Assembly: GCA_947628655.1 (NCBI GenBank)
Contig: CANRAS010000001.1
Span: forward strand, 124,001 to 188,000
Direction: 5' to 3'
DNA length: 64,000 nt
Source of the DNA: an uncultured Clostridia bacterium
Lineage (GTDB): Bacteria > Bacillota > Clostridia > Oscillospirales > Ruminococcaceae
Position 1 is the first letter of the stretch. Each line of letters begins with the position of its first letter. A model generated the notes under the pieces. That model did not search any database, had not been told where the DNA came from, and saw only the letters and a list, made by a program, of their open reading frames with translations. Both the position numbers and the translations under genes were made by a program. Shown piece by piece: positions 48,965 through 58,624 of the stretch.

Positions 48965-49998
48965 GAAAGGTAAAGAGAGTAAAATGCGGAAATATCACGT
49001 TCGGCGACGGGCATATTTATGTGCAGTCAATGCTGAATGTTCCCGCACAGGACAGAGAACGCGCCGTAAATCAAGCAAAGGATCTTGAAAAAGCGGGGTG
49101 CGAAATCATACGCGCGGCAGTTCCGCGAATAGAGGACGCGGGACTTATCGCGGATTTGAAAAACGCGGTGAATGTTCCGATAGTAGCGGATATTCACTTC
49201 GACCATAAAATAGCTCTCACGTGCATTGAGCGCGGAGTTGACAAAGTGCGGATTAACCCCGGCAATATAGGCGGCGCGGAAAATGTAAAAGCCGTAGCGG
49301 ACGCGTGCAGAAAAAACGGTATCCCGATAAGGATAGGAGTAAACGGCGGTTCGCTCGAAAAAGAGATTTTGGCGAAATACGGCGCGCCAACCGCGAAAGC
49401 GCTTGCCGAGAGCGCACAAGGTCACATAAAACTGCTGTCACAATGTGATTTTGACGATATTGTTGTGAGTTTGAAATCCTCCGACGTCCGAGTTACGATA
49501 GAGGCGTATCGTTTGCTTGCCGAGCAAACGTCATATCCTCTCCATATCGGCGTTACAGAGGCGGGAACGGAGCGTATGGGGATTATAAAATCTTCGGTAG
49601 GAATAGGCTCTCTGCTCTGCGACGGAATAGGCGACACAATCCGCGTATCGCTCACCGCCGACCCGATAAAAGAAGTGTATGCCGCAAAGGATATTCTAAA
49701 AGCGTGCGGAATGGGCGGAGGCGCGGAAATCATCTCCTGTCCTACCTGCGGGCGCACTAAGATTGATTTAATCTCGCTTGCGAATAAAGTCGAGGAAATG
49801 CTCCGCGACGTGGATAAGCCGATAAAAGTCGCCGTTATGGGCTGCGCGGTGAACGGTCCGGGTGAGGCTCGCGAGGCGGATATAGGAATAGCGGGAGGAA
49901 ACGGCGAGGCGCTTTTATTTAAAAAAGGCGAGATTTTGCGGAAGATACCCGAAGAAAAAATACTAGAGGAACTGAAAAAAGAAATTCAGCTTTTATAA
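48961..49998 (+). CDS. ispG: 4-hydroxy-3-methylbut-2-enyl diphosphate synthase
   Basis: 345 residues from a GTG at 48961 (GGGAGG upstream). The N-terminal TIM barrel includes VQSMLNVPAQ-like start, IVADIHFDHKIAL and RINPGNIGG. The C-terminal iron-sulfur domain has CPTCGRTKIDL and VAVMGCAVNGPGEAREAD, the three cysteine ligands and conserved Glu. It performs the penultimate reductive step of the MEP pathway. Insertion-free short form typical of Firmicutes. Confidence 0.96.
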   Translation: MRKVKRVKCGNITFGDGHIYVQSMLNVPAQDRERAVNQAKDLEKAGCEIIRAAVPRIEDAGLIADLKNAVNVPIVADIHFDHKIALTCIERGVDKVRINPGNIGGAENVKAVADACRKNGIPIRIGVNGGSLEKEILAKYGAPTAKALAESAQGHIKLLSQCDFDDIVVSLKSSDVRVTIEAYRLLAEQTSYPLHIGVTEAGTERMGIIKSSVGIGSLLCDGIGDTIRVSLTADPIKEVYAAKDILKACGMGGGAEIISCPTCGRTKIDLISLANKVEEMLRDVDKPIKVAVMGCAVNGPGEAREADIGIAGGNGEALLFKKGEILRKIPEEKILEELKKEIQLL

Positions 49999-50017
49999 GC
50001 TGTCAGAAAGGATAATT

Positions 50018-53000
50018 ATGAGCGCAAAGCTGTCGGATTTGTTTGGCGAAAACGGGTTTCCCGAAGTTACGAAAAACGGGGAAGTCCTTAAAATAGTACG
50101 CGACGAGCCAAAAAACCTGCTGAATATAAATGTTCGTTTCGATGACCTTATCCCGATGGAAGAACTTTTTAAGGCAAACGAAACCATATCAGGTCTTGCG
50201 GGAGGAGTAAACGCCACAATCTACCCGAAATATTTCCCCGAACTTTTTACAGAGGATTACATATATGATATAATCGAACTGCTGAAAAAGAAAAATCCGC
50301 TGATACAGAATTATTTTGACGGCGCTGAAATCGCGAATGACGATAATGTTTTCGAGATAACTTTGCAGTCGGGCGGAAAGGGAATATTAGAGGGTTTAGG
50401 CACGGACAGGAAAATCGAAACTTACGTCAAAGGATTTTTCGATAAGAATATAACCGTCAAGTTCCTGTCCCCGAACGAGCAAGACCCCGAAGAACTTTTA
50501 AACAGAGAACAGCCCGTAGTCTATGTTGACGAAAAACAGCTTAAAGCTCAGCAGACCCCGACCGAAAACACGGGCTTTAAAAAGCGCGGCGGTTCGCAGA
50601 AATTCTCCGACGCTCCGACAGAGATAACTCTTGCTTTCACAAACGAGCATTTCGACAGCAAAGCCGTGCTGTTCTACGGCAAGGGCAATTTCAGCGCGCC
50701 CGAACCTATGTCCGAGGCGTGGAGCGACCAAGATATGGCGACGGTTTGGGGAACGGTTTTCAAAGTCGACGAAAAGACCTCGCGCGACGGTAATACTTTT
50801 ATTTATTCCGCGTACTTTTCGGACAAGACTTCCTCTCAAATACTAAAAATAATCACGAAAGCGGAAAACGCCGATAACGTCAGGAAAAACATTGCCAACG
50901 GCAAAACAATTCTCGTGCAGGGAAAGTTTGAGTATGACTCTTATTCAAAGGAACTGAATATCCACCCGAACTCAATGGCGCTCCTTACGACGCATTCGCG
51001 CAGGGATACCGCCGAAAAAAAGCGCGTGGAACTTCATATGCACACGAATATGTCCGATATGGACGCGATAACTCCCGCCTCTAAACTTATAAAGCAGGCG
51101 TATGAATGGGGTCATCCCGCAGTCGCAATAACCGACCACGGCAACCTGCAGGCGTACCCCGAGGCGATGAACACTATCGAAAGCATTAACCGCGACGGCG
51201 AGAAGATGAAAATGATATACGGTATAGAGGCGTACTTCGTAAACGACAGCGGTGCGCTTGTTTCGGGCTGTGCGGATTGCCCCGTTGACGGGGAGATAAT
51301 AGTATTCGACCTTGAAACAACGGGTCTTGACCGCGAGAACGACAGAATAACCGAAATCGGCGCGGTGAAAATCAAGAACCGCGGGATAATCGACCGCTTT
51401 CAGACGTTTGTAAACCCCGAAATCCCGATACCCGCGAAAATCACGGAACTTACGGGAATAACCGATGAAATGGTAGAAAACGCGCCGAATGAAAAAGACG
51501 CGGTTGAGGAATTTATCAAATTCGCGGGCGGCGGCGTTCTTGCCGCGCACAATGCGGGCTTTGACACGTCGTTTATCAGAGCGGTCTGCGAACGTCAGGG
51601 AATAGACTACAGTTTCAGCTTTTTCGATACTCTCGAACTCTGCCGCGCGGCAATGCCGAACCTTTCAAACCACAAGCTGGATACCGTTGCGAAAGAATAC
51701 AAACTCGGAAACTTCAATCACCACCGCGCGGTAGACGACGCGAACGTGTTGGCGGAAATATGGCTGAAACTGCTTGACAACACGTCCAAACTCGGTACGC
51801 TTAAAAAACTCGGCGATTTCAACTCGCTTTTGGGCGGCAAGGACGTGAAAAGTCTGCCGGCTTATCATATGATAATTCTCGTTCAGAATAAAGTGGGACT
51901 TAAAAACCTCTATAAACTCGTATCCCTCTCCAACCTCGAATATTTCTATAAAAAACCGCGTATTCCGCTGTCTGAACTTACAAAATACCGCGAGGGGCTT
52001 ATAATCGGCTCGGCGTGCGAGGCGGGCGAACTTTTCCGCGCGATACTCGACAAAAAGCCCGAAGACGAGATTGAAAAGATAGCCTCCGTCTATGATTATT
52101 TTGAGATACAGCCGACAGGCAACAACAGATTTCTGCTTAGAAACGGCAAAGTCAGCGATGAAAACGGCTTGCGCAAGATAAACAAGCGCATAGTCGAACT
52201 TGCCGACAAAATGGGGAAACCCTGCGCGGCAACCTGCGACGTTCACTTTATGGACGCGGAGGACGCGATATTCCGCACCATTTTGCAGGCGGGGCAAGGC
52301 TATACCGACGCGGACGACCAAGCGCCGCTTTATCTTCGCACGACAGATGAAATGCTCGAAGAATTTTCATACTTAGGCGAGGAAAAGGCGTTTGAGGTCG
52401 TAGTTACAAACACTAATAAAATAGCCGATATGATAGACGGCACGGTGCGCCCCATTCCGAAAGGCACATATACCCCCTCGCTCCCCGGAGCGGAGCAGGA
52501 ACTTCAAGACCTCTGCTGGGGCAGAGCGATGGACTGGTACGGCTATGAGGGCAAAATCCCCGAAACGGTGTCGGGACGCCTTAACCGAGAACTTGACGCG
52601 ATAATAAAATACGGCTTTTCCGTGCTTTATATGATAGCGCAGAAACTCGTAAAGTTTTCCGAGGACAACGGTTATCTTGTAGGCTCGCGGGGTTCTGTCG
52701 GCTCGTCGTTTGTCGCGGTTATGTCGGGCATATCGGAGGTGAACCCTCTGCCGCCGCATTATCGCTGTCCCAAATGCCGATGGAGCGAATTTACCGATGA
52801 AATAGACGGCGTAAAATACGGTTCGGGGTTCGACCTCCCGCCGAAAAACTGCCCCAAATGCGGCGCGGAGATGATACGCGACGGACACGATATTCCGTTT
52901 GAAACGTTTTTGGGATTTAAAGGCGACAAAGCGCCCGATATTGACCTTAACTTTTCGGGAGAAGTGCAGGCGAAAGTCCATAGATACACTGAGGAACTTT

Positions 53001-54367
53001 TCGGCAAAGACCACGTTTTCAAGGCGGGAACGATTTCCGCAGTCAAGGACAAGACCGCATACGGCTTTGTCAAGAAATATGCCGAGGAGCGCGGGATAGT
53101 ATACAACAACGCCGAAATAGAGCGACTTGCCATAGGCTGTACGGGCGTAAAGCGCACGACTTCTCAGCACCCCGGCGGAATGGTCGTCGTGCCGAACGAT
53201 TATGAAGTTTACGATTTCACCGCCGTTCAGCACCCCGCCGACAAAACAGAGGGCGATATGATAACCACCCACTTCGACTTCCACGCTCTTCATGACACGA
53301 TACTGAAACTCGATGAATTGGGACACGATGTTCCTACATTATATAAGCATCTGGAGAATATGACGGGTATGAAGATAGCGGACGTTCCCACGTCCGACCC
53401 GCAGGTGTACAAGCTGTTCACATCGACCGAACCGCTGGGGCTTACGAAAGAGGACATAGGCGTTTCGTGCGGAACGTGGGGAATACCAGAATTCGGCACT
53501 CCGTTCGCTATGGGAATGCTGACGGACGCACAGCCTAAGTGCTTTTCGGATCTTTTGCAGATTTCGGGACTGTCGCACGGCACGGACGTCTGGACGGGCA
53601 ACGCGCAGGACCTTATCAAGAACGGCACCTGCACGATTTCCGATGTTATCGGAACGCGCGACAGCATTATGGTATATTTAATGCACAAGGGCTTAGAGCC
53701 GTCTATGGCGTTTAAAATTATGGAGTTTACGCGCAAGGGAAAGGCAAAGAAAGAATTTAACGAGGAAATATACAAGGCATTTGCGGACAACAACGTCCCG
53801 CAGTGGTATATCGACAGCTGTCTTAAAATAAAGTATATGTTCCCGAAAGCGCACGCGGCGGCGTATGTTACGGCGGCGGTAAAACTCGCTTGGTTCAAGA
53901 TATACAAGCCCGCGGAGTTTTACGCGGCTACACTTATAAAACACACGGAGAATATCGAACTCGACGTCGTTTTAAAGGGAAAAGACGCGGTGAAACGGCG
54001 CATTGCCGATATAAAGACAATTCAGCGCCCGTCCGCTAAAGAGGAGGCGAAACTTGAGGCTCTTCAGCTTATCTTAGAGCTTATGTGCCGAGGTATAGAA
54101 ATCCTCCCCGTGGATGCGCGCAAATCCAAGGCTACGGCTTATGTTGTGGAGGACGGCAAAATACGCCTGCCTTTGAATGTCGTTCCCGGCTGCGGCGAAA
54201 ACGCGGCGGTGAAACTCAAAGACGCGATAGCGTCCGATGAAGAACTTTCCATTGATGAAATTCAGCAGATAAGCGGTGTAAACGGCTCTGTAATCGAAAA
54301 GCTGAAAGAACTCGGCGTTTTCGCGGGATTTCACCAGTCCGCGCAGTATTCTTTGTTTGATTTATAA
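50018..54367 (+). CDS. polC: DNA polymerase III PolC (alpha subunit with 3'-5' exonuclease)
   Basis: 1449 residues. Domains in order: N-terminal region to about 230, OB fold about 235-330, split PHP domain from RVELHMHTNMSDMDA near 338, DEDD exonuclease inserted at about 427-590 (FDLETTGLDRENDRITEIGA), PHP remainder about 600-800, then the palm with SRGSVGSSFVA near 890 and PDIDLNFSGE near 973. A zinc-finger-like segment with two CPKC pairs spans 916-948, and helix-hairpin-helix motifs lie near the C-terminus. This is the replicative polymerase of low-GC Gram-positives and fixes the phylogenetic placement. It follows ispG by 19 bp in the same operon. Confidence 0.97.
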   Translation: MSAKLSDLFGENGFPEVTKNGEVLKIVRDEPKNLLNINVRFDDLIPMEELFKANETISGLAGGVNATIYPKYFPELFTEDYIYDIIELLKKKNPLIQNYFDGAEIANDDNVFEITLQSGGKGILEGLGTDRKIETYVKGFFDKNITVKFLSPNEQDPEELLNREQPVVYVDEKQLKAQQTPTENTGFKKRGGSQKFSDAPTEITLAFTNEHFDSKAVLFYGKGNFSAPEPMSEAWSDQDMATVWGTVFKVDEKTSRDGNTFIYSAYFSDKTSSQILKIITKAENADNVRKNIANGKTILVQGKFEYDSYSKELNIHPNSMALLTTHSRRDTAEKKRVELHMHTNMSDMDAITPASKLIKQAYEWGHPAVAITDHGNLQAYPEAMNTIESINRDGEKMKMIYGIEAYFVNDSGALVSGCADCPVDGEIIVFDLETTGLDRENDRITEIGAVKIKNRGIIDRFQTFVNPEIPIPAKITELTGITDEMVENAPNEKDAVEEFIKFAGGGVLAAHNAGFDTSFIRAVCERQGIDYSFSFFDTLELCRAAMPNLSNHKLDTVAKEYKLGNFNHHRAVDDANVLAEIWLKLLDNTSKLGTLKKLGDFNSLLGGKDVKSLPAYHMIILVQNKVGLKNLYKLVSLSNLEYFYKKPRIPLSELTKYREGLIIGSACEAGELFRAILDKKPEDEIEKIASVYDYFEIQPTGNNRFLLRNGKVSDENGLRKINKRIVELADKMGKPCAATCDVHFMDAEDAIFRTILQAGQGYTDADDQAPLYLRTTDEMLEEFSYLGEEKAFEVVVTNTNKIADMIDGTVRPIPKGTYTPSLPGAEQELQDLCWGRAMDWYGYEGKIPETVSGRLNRELDAIIKYGFSVLYMIAQKLVKFSEDNGYLVGSRGSVGSSFVAVMSGISEVNPLPPHYRCPKCRWSEFTDEIDGVKYGSGFDLPPKNCPKCGAEMIRDGHDIPFETFLGFKGDKAPDIDLNFSGEVQAKVHRYTEELFGKDHVFKAGTISAVKDKTAYGFVKKYAEERGIVYNNAEIERLAIGCTGVKRTTSQHPGGMVVVPNDYEVYDFTAVQHPADKTEGDMITTHFDFHALHDTILKLDELGHDVPTLYKHLENMTGMKIADVPTSDPQVYKLFTSTEPLGLTKEDIGVSCGTWGIPEFGTPFAMGMLTDAQPKCFSDLLQISGLSHGTDVWTGNAQDLIKNGTCTISDVIGTRDSIMVYLMHKGLEPSMAFKIMEFTRKGKAKKEFNEEIYKAFADNNVPQWYIDSCLKIKYMFPKAHAAAYVTAAVKLAWFKIYKPAEFYAATLIKHTENIELDVVLKGKDAVKRRIADIKTIQRPSAKEEAKLEALQLILELMCRGIEILPVDARKSKATAYVVEDGKIRLPLNVVPGCGENAAVKLKDAIASDEELSIDEIQQISGVNGSVIEKLKELGVFAGFHQSAQYSLFDL

Positions 54368-54376
54368 GAGTATCTC

Positions 54377-54405
54377 TTGACAAAAGCGCCGCAATGTGTT
54401 ACTAT
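54377..54405 (+). promoter_or_regulatory. Sigma-A promoter of the his operon
   Basis: TTGACA (54377-54382), 17 bp, TACTAT (54400-54405) with TGT before it. No T-box or his leader peptide is visible in the short 60-nt leader. Confidence 0.7.
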
Positions 54406-54464
54406 ATTAAGGGCGCTGAAAATCGGCGCGGTGTATTGAGTTAATATCGAAAGGAATAAATGTT

Positions 54465-55667
54465 TTGAAAAATAACGACCTGCTTACTCCCGAAGGCACA
54501 AGGGACTTGCTTTTTGAGGAATGTGCCGCAAAGCGCGAGATTTCCGAACGCTTGACGGGATTGTTTGAAAAATCGGGATATTCCGAAGTGATAACGCCGG
54601 GGCTGGAGTTCTTTGACGTGTTCAACGGCTATGTAAGAGATTTTCCGCAGGAAATGATGTACAAGCTCGTTGACGGAAAGAACAGGCTTATGGTTCTCCG
54701 TCCCGACAGCACAATGCCGATTGCAAGACTTGCGGCGACAAGGCTGAAAGACGAAAAACTTCCGCTTAAACTGTTCTATAATCAGAATATTTATATGGTA
54801 AACCCCAAGGACAGCGGGCGCGATGATGAAATATCACAATGCGGAATAGAGATATTGGGCGGCGACGGCGGAGCGGCGGACTTCGAGGCGCTCGTTCTGG
54901 CGGCGAAATCCCTTGCCGCGTGCGACGAGGATTACCGTATTGAAATCGGCGATATGGGCATTTTTACGGAACTTCTCGCAGAATACGAATGCAGCGTCGA
55001 ACTTGCCGTGAATACGCGCGGCTGGATAGAAACGAAAAACCTCCCGAAACTTGACGAGGTTTACGCCGTGGAAAATATCCCCGAAACGGACAGGATTTAC
55101 GCCGAGGCTTTCAAGGCTCTGCCTCGTCTGTTCGGCGGTATTGAGGTGCTGGAAAAGGCAAAGAAATATCTGCACGGAGAATTTTATGATATGAAACTCG
55201 CGCGGCTCGAAAAATTGTGCCGTGATTTGAGCGAGGTTATCCCAAAGGAGAAGATACGCGTTGATTTGGGACTTTTAAGCAGGAAGAATTACTACACGGG
55301 AATAATCTTCCGCGGTTACGTCGAGGGCTACGGTCAGCCCGCGCTTTCGGGCGGGCGCTATGACAGACTGCTCGGCGATTTCGGCAGAGATGCGGGCGCT
55401 GTAGGCTTTGCGGTGAACGTAGAGGCGGTGGCAAGAGTGCTTTTGCAAAAAGACGGAGAGGTTTTCAAAAAATCGCCCGATGTAATAGTCTGGAGCGACG
55501 TTCCCGTTTTGGCGTTGAAACGGTGCGCCGAACTTATCGCGTCGGGATACTGCACGGTAAATTCCGTCCTCGCAAGCGCCGAAGAAACAAGAGAATACGC
55601 GAAAGCGCACAAAATACCGCATATTGAAATAATAAACGGCGGAAAAATAACAAGCGAGGATATTTAG
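54465..55667 (+). CDS. hisZ: ATP phosphoribosyltransferase regulatory subunit HisZ
   Basis: 400 residues from a TTG at 54465 with AAAGGA 10 nt upstream; the nearby ATG at 54460 reads into a stop. The fold is that of histidyl-tRNA synthetase: LLTPEGTRDLLFEE, then LVDGKNRLMVLRPDSTMPIARL (motif 2-like) and ALSGGRYDRLLGDFG, but it lacks a complete tRNA-binding anticodon domain. HisZ activates short HisG and confers histidine inhibition. A 211-residue hisG follows at once, supporting this over hisS. Confidence 0.92.
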   Translation: MKNNDLLTPEGTRDLLFEECAAKREISERLTGLFEKSGYSEVITPGLEFFDVFNGYVRDFPQEMMYKLVDGKNRLMVLRPDSTMPIARLAATRLKDEKLPLKLFYNQNIYMVNPKDSGRDDEISQCGIEILGGDGGAADFEALVLAAKSLAACDEDYRIEIGDMGIFTELLAEYECSVELAVNTRGWIETKNLPKLDEVYAVENIPETDRIYAEAFKALPRLFGGIEVLEKAKKYLHGEFYDMKLARLEKLCRDLSEVIPKEKIRVDLGLLSRKNYYTGIIFRGYVEGYGQPALSGGRYDRLLGDFGRDAGAVGFAVNVEAVARVLLQKDGEVFKKSPDVIVWSDVPVLALKRCAELIASGYCTVNSVLASAEETREYAKAHKIPHIEIINGGKITSEDI

Positions 55668-55670
55668 CCT

Positions 55671-56306
55671 ATGGAAAACAGAAAACTGCGCATTGCTCTT
55701 ACAAAAGGTCGGATTGAAGAAAAAGCGGTGAGTTTGCTTGAAAAAATCGGATACGACGTTACAAATCTGCGGGAAAAGGGCAGACGGCTTATTCTTGCCG
55801 TTCCGAACGAGGATATAGAAGTTGTCTTAGCGAAAGCCGCCGACGTCATTACATATGTGGAACACGGCGTATGCGATTTAGGAATAGTCGGCAAGGATAC
55901 GATAATGGAACACGGCGGGAAGTTCTATGAAATCGCCGATTTGCATTTCGGAAAGTGCAGGTTCGCGCTTGCCGTAAAGAAAGGCGCGGACTTTTTCGCG
56001 GGATACGGCGTAAAGACCGTAGCCACCAAATATCCCGCCGTCACAAGAAATTACTTTGAGAAAAAGGGAATTGACGTTGATATAGTGAAAATCGAGGGTT
56101 CTGTAGAACTCGCTCCCTTGGTAGGGCTGGCGGACGGAATTGTCGATATTGTCGAAACGGGAACAACTCTCAAAGAAAACGGCTTAGAGGTATGCGAGGA
56201 CGTAGCGCCCGTTTCCGCGCGTCTTATTGTCAATACCGTAAGCATAAAGCTAAAACAGGAGCGCATACAGGAAATTGTAAAACTTATTGAGGAGAATTTA
56301 CAATGA
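55671..56306 (+). CDS. hisG: ATP phosphoribosyltransferase, short form
   Basis: 211 residues, three bases after hisZ. RIALTKGRIEEKAVSLLEK opens the protein and the PRPP-binding loop lies in LADGIVDIVETGTTLKENGL. It lacks the C-terminal regulatory domain of long HisG, as expected when hisZ is present. It commits ATP and PRPP to histidine synthesis. It overlaps hisD by 4 nt (ATGA). Confidence 0.96.
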   Translation: MENRKLRIALTKGRIEEKAVSLLEKIGYDVTNLREKGRRLILAVPNEDIEVVLAKAADVITYVEHGVCDLGIVGKDTIMEHGGKFYEIADLHFGKCRFALAVKKGADFFAGYGVKTVATKYPAVTRNYFEKKGIDVDIVKIEGSVELAPLVGLADGIVDIVETGTTLKENGLEVCEDVAPVSARLIVNTVSIKLKQERIQEIVKLIEENLQ

Positions 56307-57601
56307 TAAAGATAATAAAAGCAAACGGCGAGGAAAAACAGTTCTTAGCCGAGGTTGAAAAACGCGCGGGCGAAGTAAACGCGCAGGTCGAAGTGACCGT
56401 AAAGGAAATTTTAGCGAACGTAAAGCAAAACGGCGATAAGGCGGTCAAGGACTACACGGCGAAATTCGACTGCCCGAACCCGCAGTATTACCGCGTCCCC
56501 GACGAGGCAATTCAGGACGCGCTGACGGAGGCGAACGAAAATTCCCCCGAATTTGTGAACGCAATGCTGAACGCCGTTGAAAACATAACCGCGTTTCACA
56601 CGCGCCAAAAGCGCGAGGGGTTTTGCGTTACCGAAGAAAACGGCGTTATTATGGGACAGCGCGTTCGCGGACTCGATAAAGTCGGACTTTACGTTCCGGG
56701 AGGTACGGCGGCTTATCCGTCGTCCGTGATGATGAACGCCATTCCCGCCAAGATAGCGGGCGTTAAGGAGATTATTATGGTAACTCCTCCGCTTAAAGAC
56801 GGCACGGCGAATAAAGATATTCTCGTGGCGGCGGCTCTTTGCGGAGTGGATAAGATTTTCCTTGCGGGCGGTGCGCAGGCGATAGCCGCGCTCGCTTACG
56901 GCACGGAGGAAATCCCGCGCGTTTCAAAAATCGTAGGACCCGGCAATATCTTTGTTGCAACCGCGAAAAAGCTCGTTTACGGCACGGTAGATATAGATAT
57001 GGTCGCAGGACCGAGCGAAATACTCGTACTTGCCGACCGCACGGGCAACCCGAAATACCTCGCGGCAGATTTAATGTCGCAGGCTGAACACGACAAGTTA
57101 GCCTCCGCAATTATGATAACCACGAGTATGGACATAGCCGAACAGACGAAAGCCGAAATCGAGCGCCAGAGTGCAAATCTGTCACGAAAAGAATACATCG
57201 CCGAATCCCTTAAAAACTACGGCGGTATTATCGTGTGCGACGATATGGAACAAGCCGTTGATATTGCAAACAGGATAGCCCCCGAACACCTTGAAGTTTG
57301 TGCGGAAAATCCGCTCGAATACATCGGAAAACTCGATAACGTAGGCTCGCTGTTTTTGGGTCAGTATTCGCCCGAACCGCTCGGCGATTATTACGCGGGA
57401 CCGAACCACGTTCTGCCGACTTCTGGTACGGCGAGATTTTATTCTCCGCTCGGCGTAGACAGCTTTATCAAGCGTTCAAGCTACATTTACTACACCAAAG
57501 ACGCGCTTTTGGACGCGGCGGACGATATTATTCTTATCGCGGAACGCGAACGGCTTACGGCTCACGCTAATTCGATAAAAGTCCGCAAGGAGGAGCAGTA
57601 A
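56303..57601 (+). CDS. hisD: Histidinol dehydrogenase
   Basis: 432 residues. Key features are GLYVPGGTAAYPSSVMMNAIPA, the NAD-site KIVGPGNIFVATAKKLV, DMVAGPSEILVLAD, and SQAEHD with the zinc/catalytic residues, plus GPNHVLPTSGTARF. It oxidises histidinol to histidine in two steps. It ends TAATG, overlapping hisB by one base, so the his genes are tightly coupled. Confidence 0.96.
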   Translation: MIKIIKANGEEKQFLAEVEKRAGEVNAQVEVTVKEILANVKQNGDKAVKDYTAKFDCPNPQYYRVPDEAIQDALTEANENSPEFVNAMLNAVENITAFHTRQKREGFCVTEENGVIMGQRVRGLDKVGLYVPGGTAAYPSSVMMNAIPAKIAGVKEIIMVTPPLKDGTANKDILVAAALCGVDKIFLAGGAQAIAALAYGTEEIPRVSKIVGPGNIFVATAKKLVYGTVDIDMVAGPSEILVLADRTGNPKYLAADLMSQAEHDKLASAIMITTSMDIAEQTKAEIERQSANLSRKEYIAESLKNYGGIIVCDDMEQAVDIANRIAPEHLEVCAENPLEYIGKLDNVGSLFLGQYSPEPLGDYYAGPNHVLPTSGTARFYSPLGVDSFIKRSSYIYYTKDALLDAADDIILIAERERLTAHANSIKVRKEEQ

Positions 57602-58182
57602 TGAACAGAACGGCGAAAATCACGAGGAAAACCAAAGAAACCGACATCACCCTGTCGCTCTCTCTTGACGGCGGCGAAGTGAAAATCAGCACGGGAATAG
57701 GTTTTCTCGACCATATGCTGACAGCGCTCGGCGTACACGGCGGGTTCGGTATTCAGCTTGACGCAAAGGGCGATTTAAACGTTGACGGACACCACACCGC
57801 CGAAGACGTCGGGATAGTGCTCGGTATGGCGTTCGCTGAGGCGCTCGGCGATAAGTCGGGGATAGCGCGCTATGGCTCGGCGTATATCCCTATGGACGAA
57901 AGTTTGGGATTTTGCGCTCTGGATATAAGCGCAAGACCGTTTTTGGTGTTCAAAGCGGAGTTTGAAAACGAGCGCGTCGGCGAGTTTGACACCTGCCTTA
58001 CCGAAGAGTTTATGCGGGCGTTCGCGTTTAATGCCGGGATAACGCTCCACATCAGCGCCGAATACGGTGCGAACGACCACCACAAGATAGAGGCGATGTT
58101 TAAAGCGCTGGCGTATGCTCTAAAAACGGCAACGCGCCCGAACGAAAGCGGACAGGCGGTGTCCACAAAGGGAGTTTTGTAA
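57601..58182 (+). CDS. hisB: Imidazoleglycerol-phosphate dehydratase
   Basis: 193 residues, the single-domain form without phosphatase. DGHHTAEDVGIVLG and GANDHHKIEAMFKALA supply the manganese-binding His/Glu sets, and TGIGFLDHMLTALGVHG the third. Histidinol-phosphatase activity must come from another gene. Overlaps the Nudix gene by one base (TAATG). Confidence 0.96.
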   Translation: MNRTAKITRKTKETDITLSLSLDGGEVKISTGIGFLDHMLTALGVHGGFGIQLDAKGDLNVDGHHTAEDVGIVLGMAFAEALGDKSGIARYGSAYIPMDESLGFCALDISARPFLVFKAEFENERVGEFDTCLTEEFMRAFAFNAGITLHISAEYGANDHHKIEAMFKALAYALKTATRPNESGQAVSTKGVL

Positions 58183-58601
58183 TGCGCGGGTTTAACGTTA
58201 TCGCCGTGTTTTCGCGGGACAGAAAGCAGACGCTTATGTGCAGGCGCGTCAAAGACCCGTACAAGGGACTTCTGAATATGGTCGGCGGGAAAATCGAAAG
58301 CGGTGAGGACGGCTATACCGCCGCCTACCGTGAACTTTACGAGGAAACAGGAATAACGCGAGATGATATTCGCATAGTTCACCTTATGGATTTTACATAT
58401 TGCCTAGCCGATGAATATGTCGAAGTGTATGCGGGCGTTCTCAAAAATGACGTAACTCTCCGCGCCGAAAAAAATCCGCTCTTGTGGATAAGCGCGGATA
58501 TGGACTTCTTTGATATGCGCACGTTCGCGGGCGAGGGCAATATCGGTCATATTATGGAACACGTCAAACTTAACGAAAAAGCGATATTCGCAGACGTGTA
58601 A
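58182..58601 (+). CDS. Nudix hydrolase within the his operon
   Basis: 139 residues. The Nudix box is complete: GGKIESGEDGYTAAYRELYE continuing EETGI, matching GX5EX7REUXEEXGU. Nudix enzymes hydrolyse nucleoside diphosphates linked to another moiety; this one has MutT-like proportions, so 8-oxo-dGTP or a related nucleotide is a reasonable guess. Its start overlaps the hisB stop, so it is translated with the his genes. hisE and hisI, whose product removes diphosphate from phosphoribosyl-ATP, are absent from this cluster; a substitution is possible but speculative. Confidence 0.85.
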   Translation: MRGFNVIAVFSRDRKQTLMCRRVKDPYKGLLNMVGGKIESGEDGYTAAYRELYEETGITRDDIRIVHLMDFTYCLADEYVEVYAGVLKNDVTLRAEKNPLLWISADMDFFDMRTFAGEGNIGHIMEHVKLNEKAIFADV

Positions 58602-58624
58602 AAGATCTAGGAAAGGCAAAGAAA

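Noticed and set aside
52373-53326. 317-residue frame opposite polC
   Set aside because: It lies wholly within the conserved polymerase core and is a shadow of it.
54465-55667. Histidyl-tRNA synthetase
   Set aside because: The protein is synthetase-like but is followed directly by short-form hisG and lacks a recognisable anticodon-binding domain, favouring hisZ.
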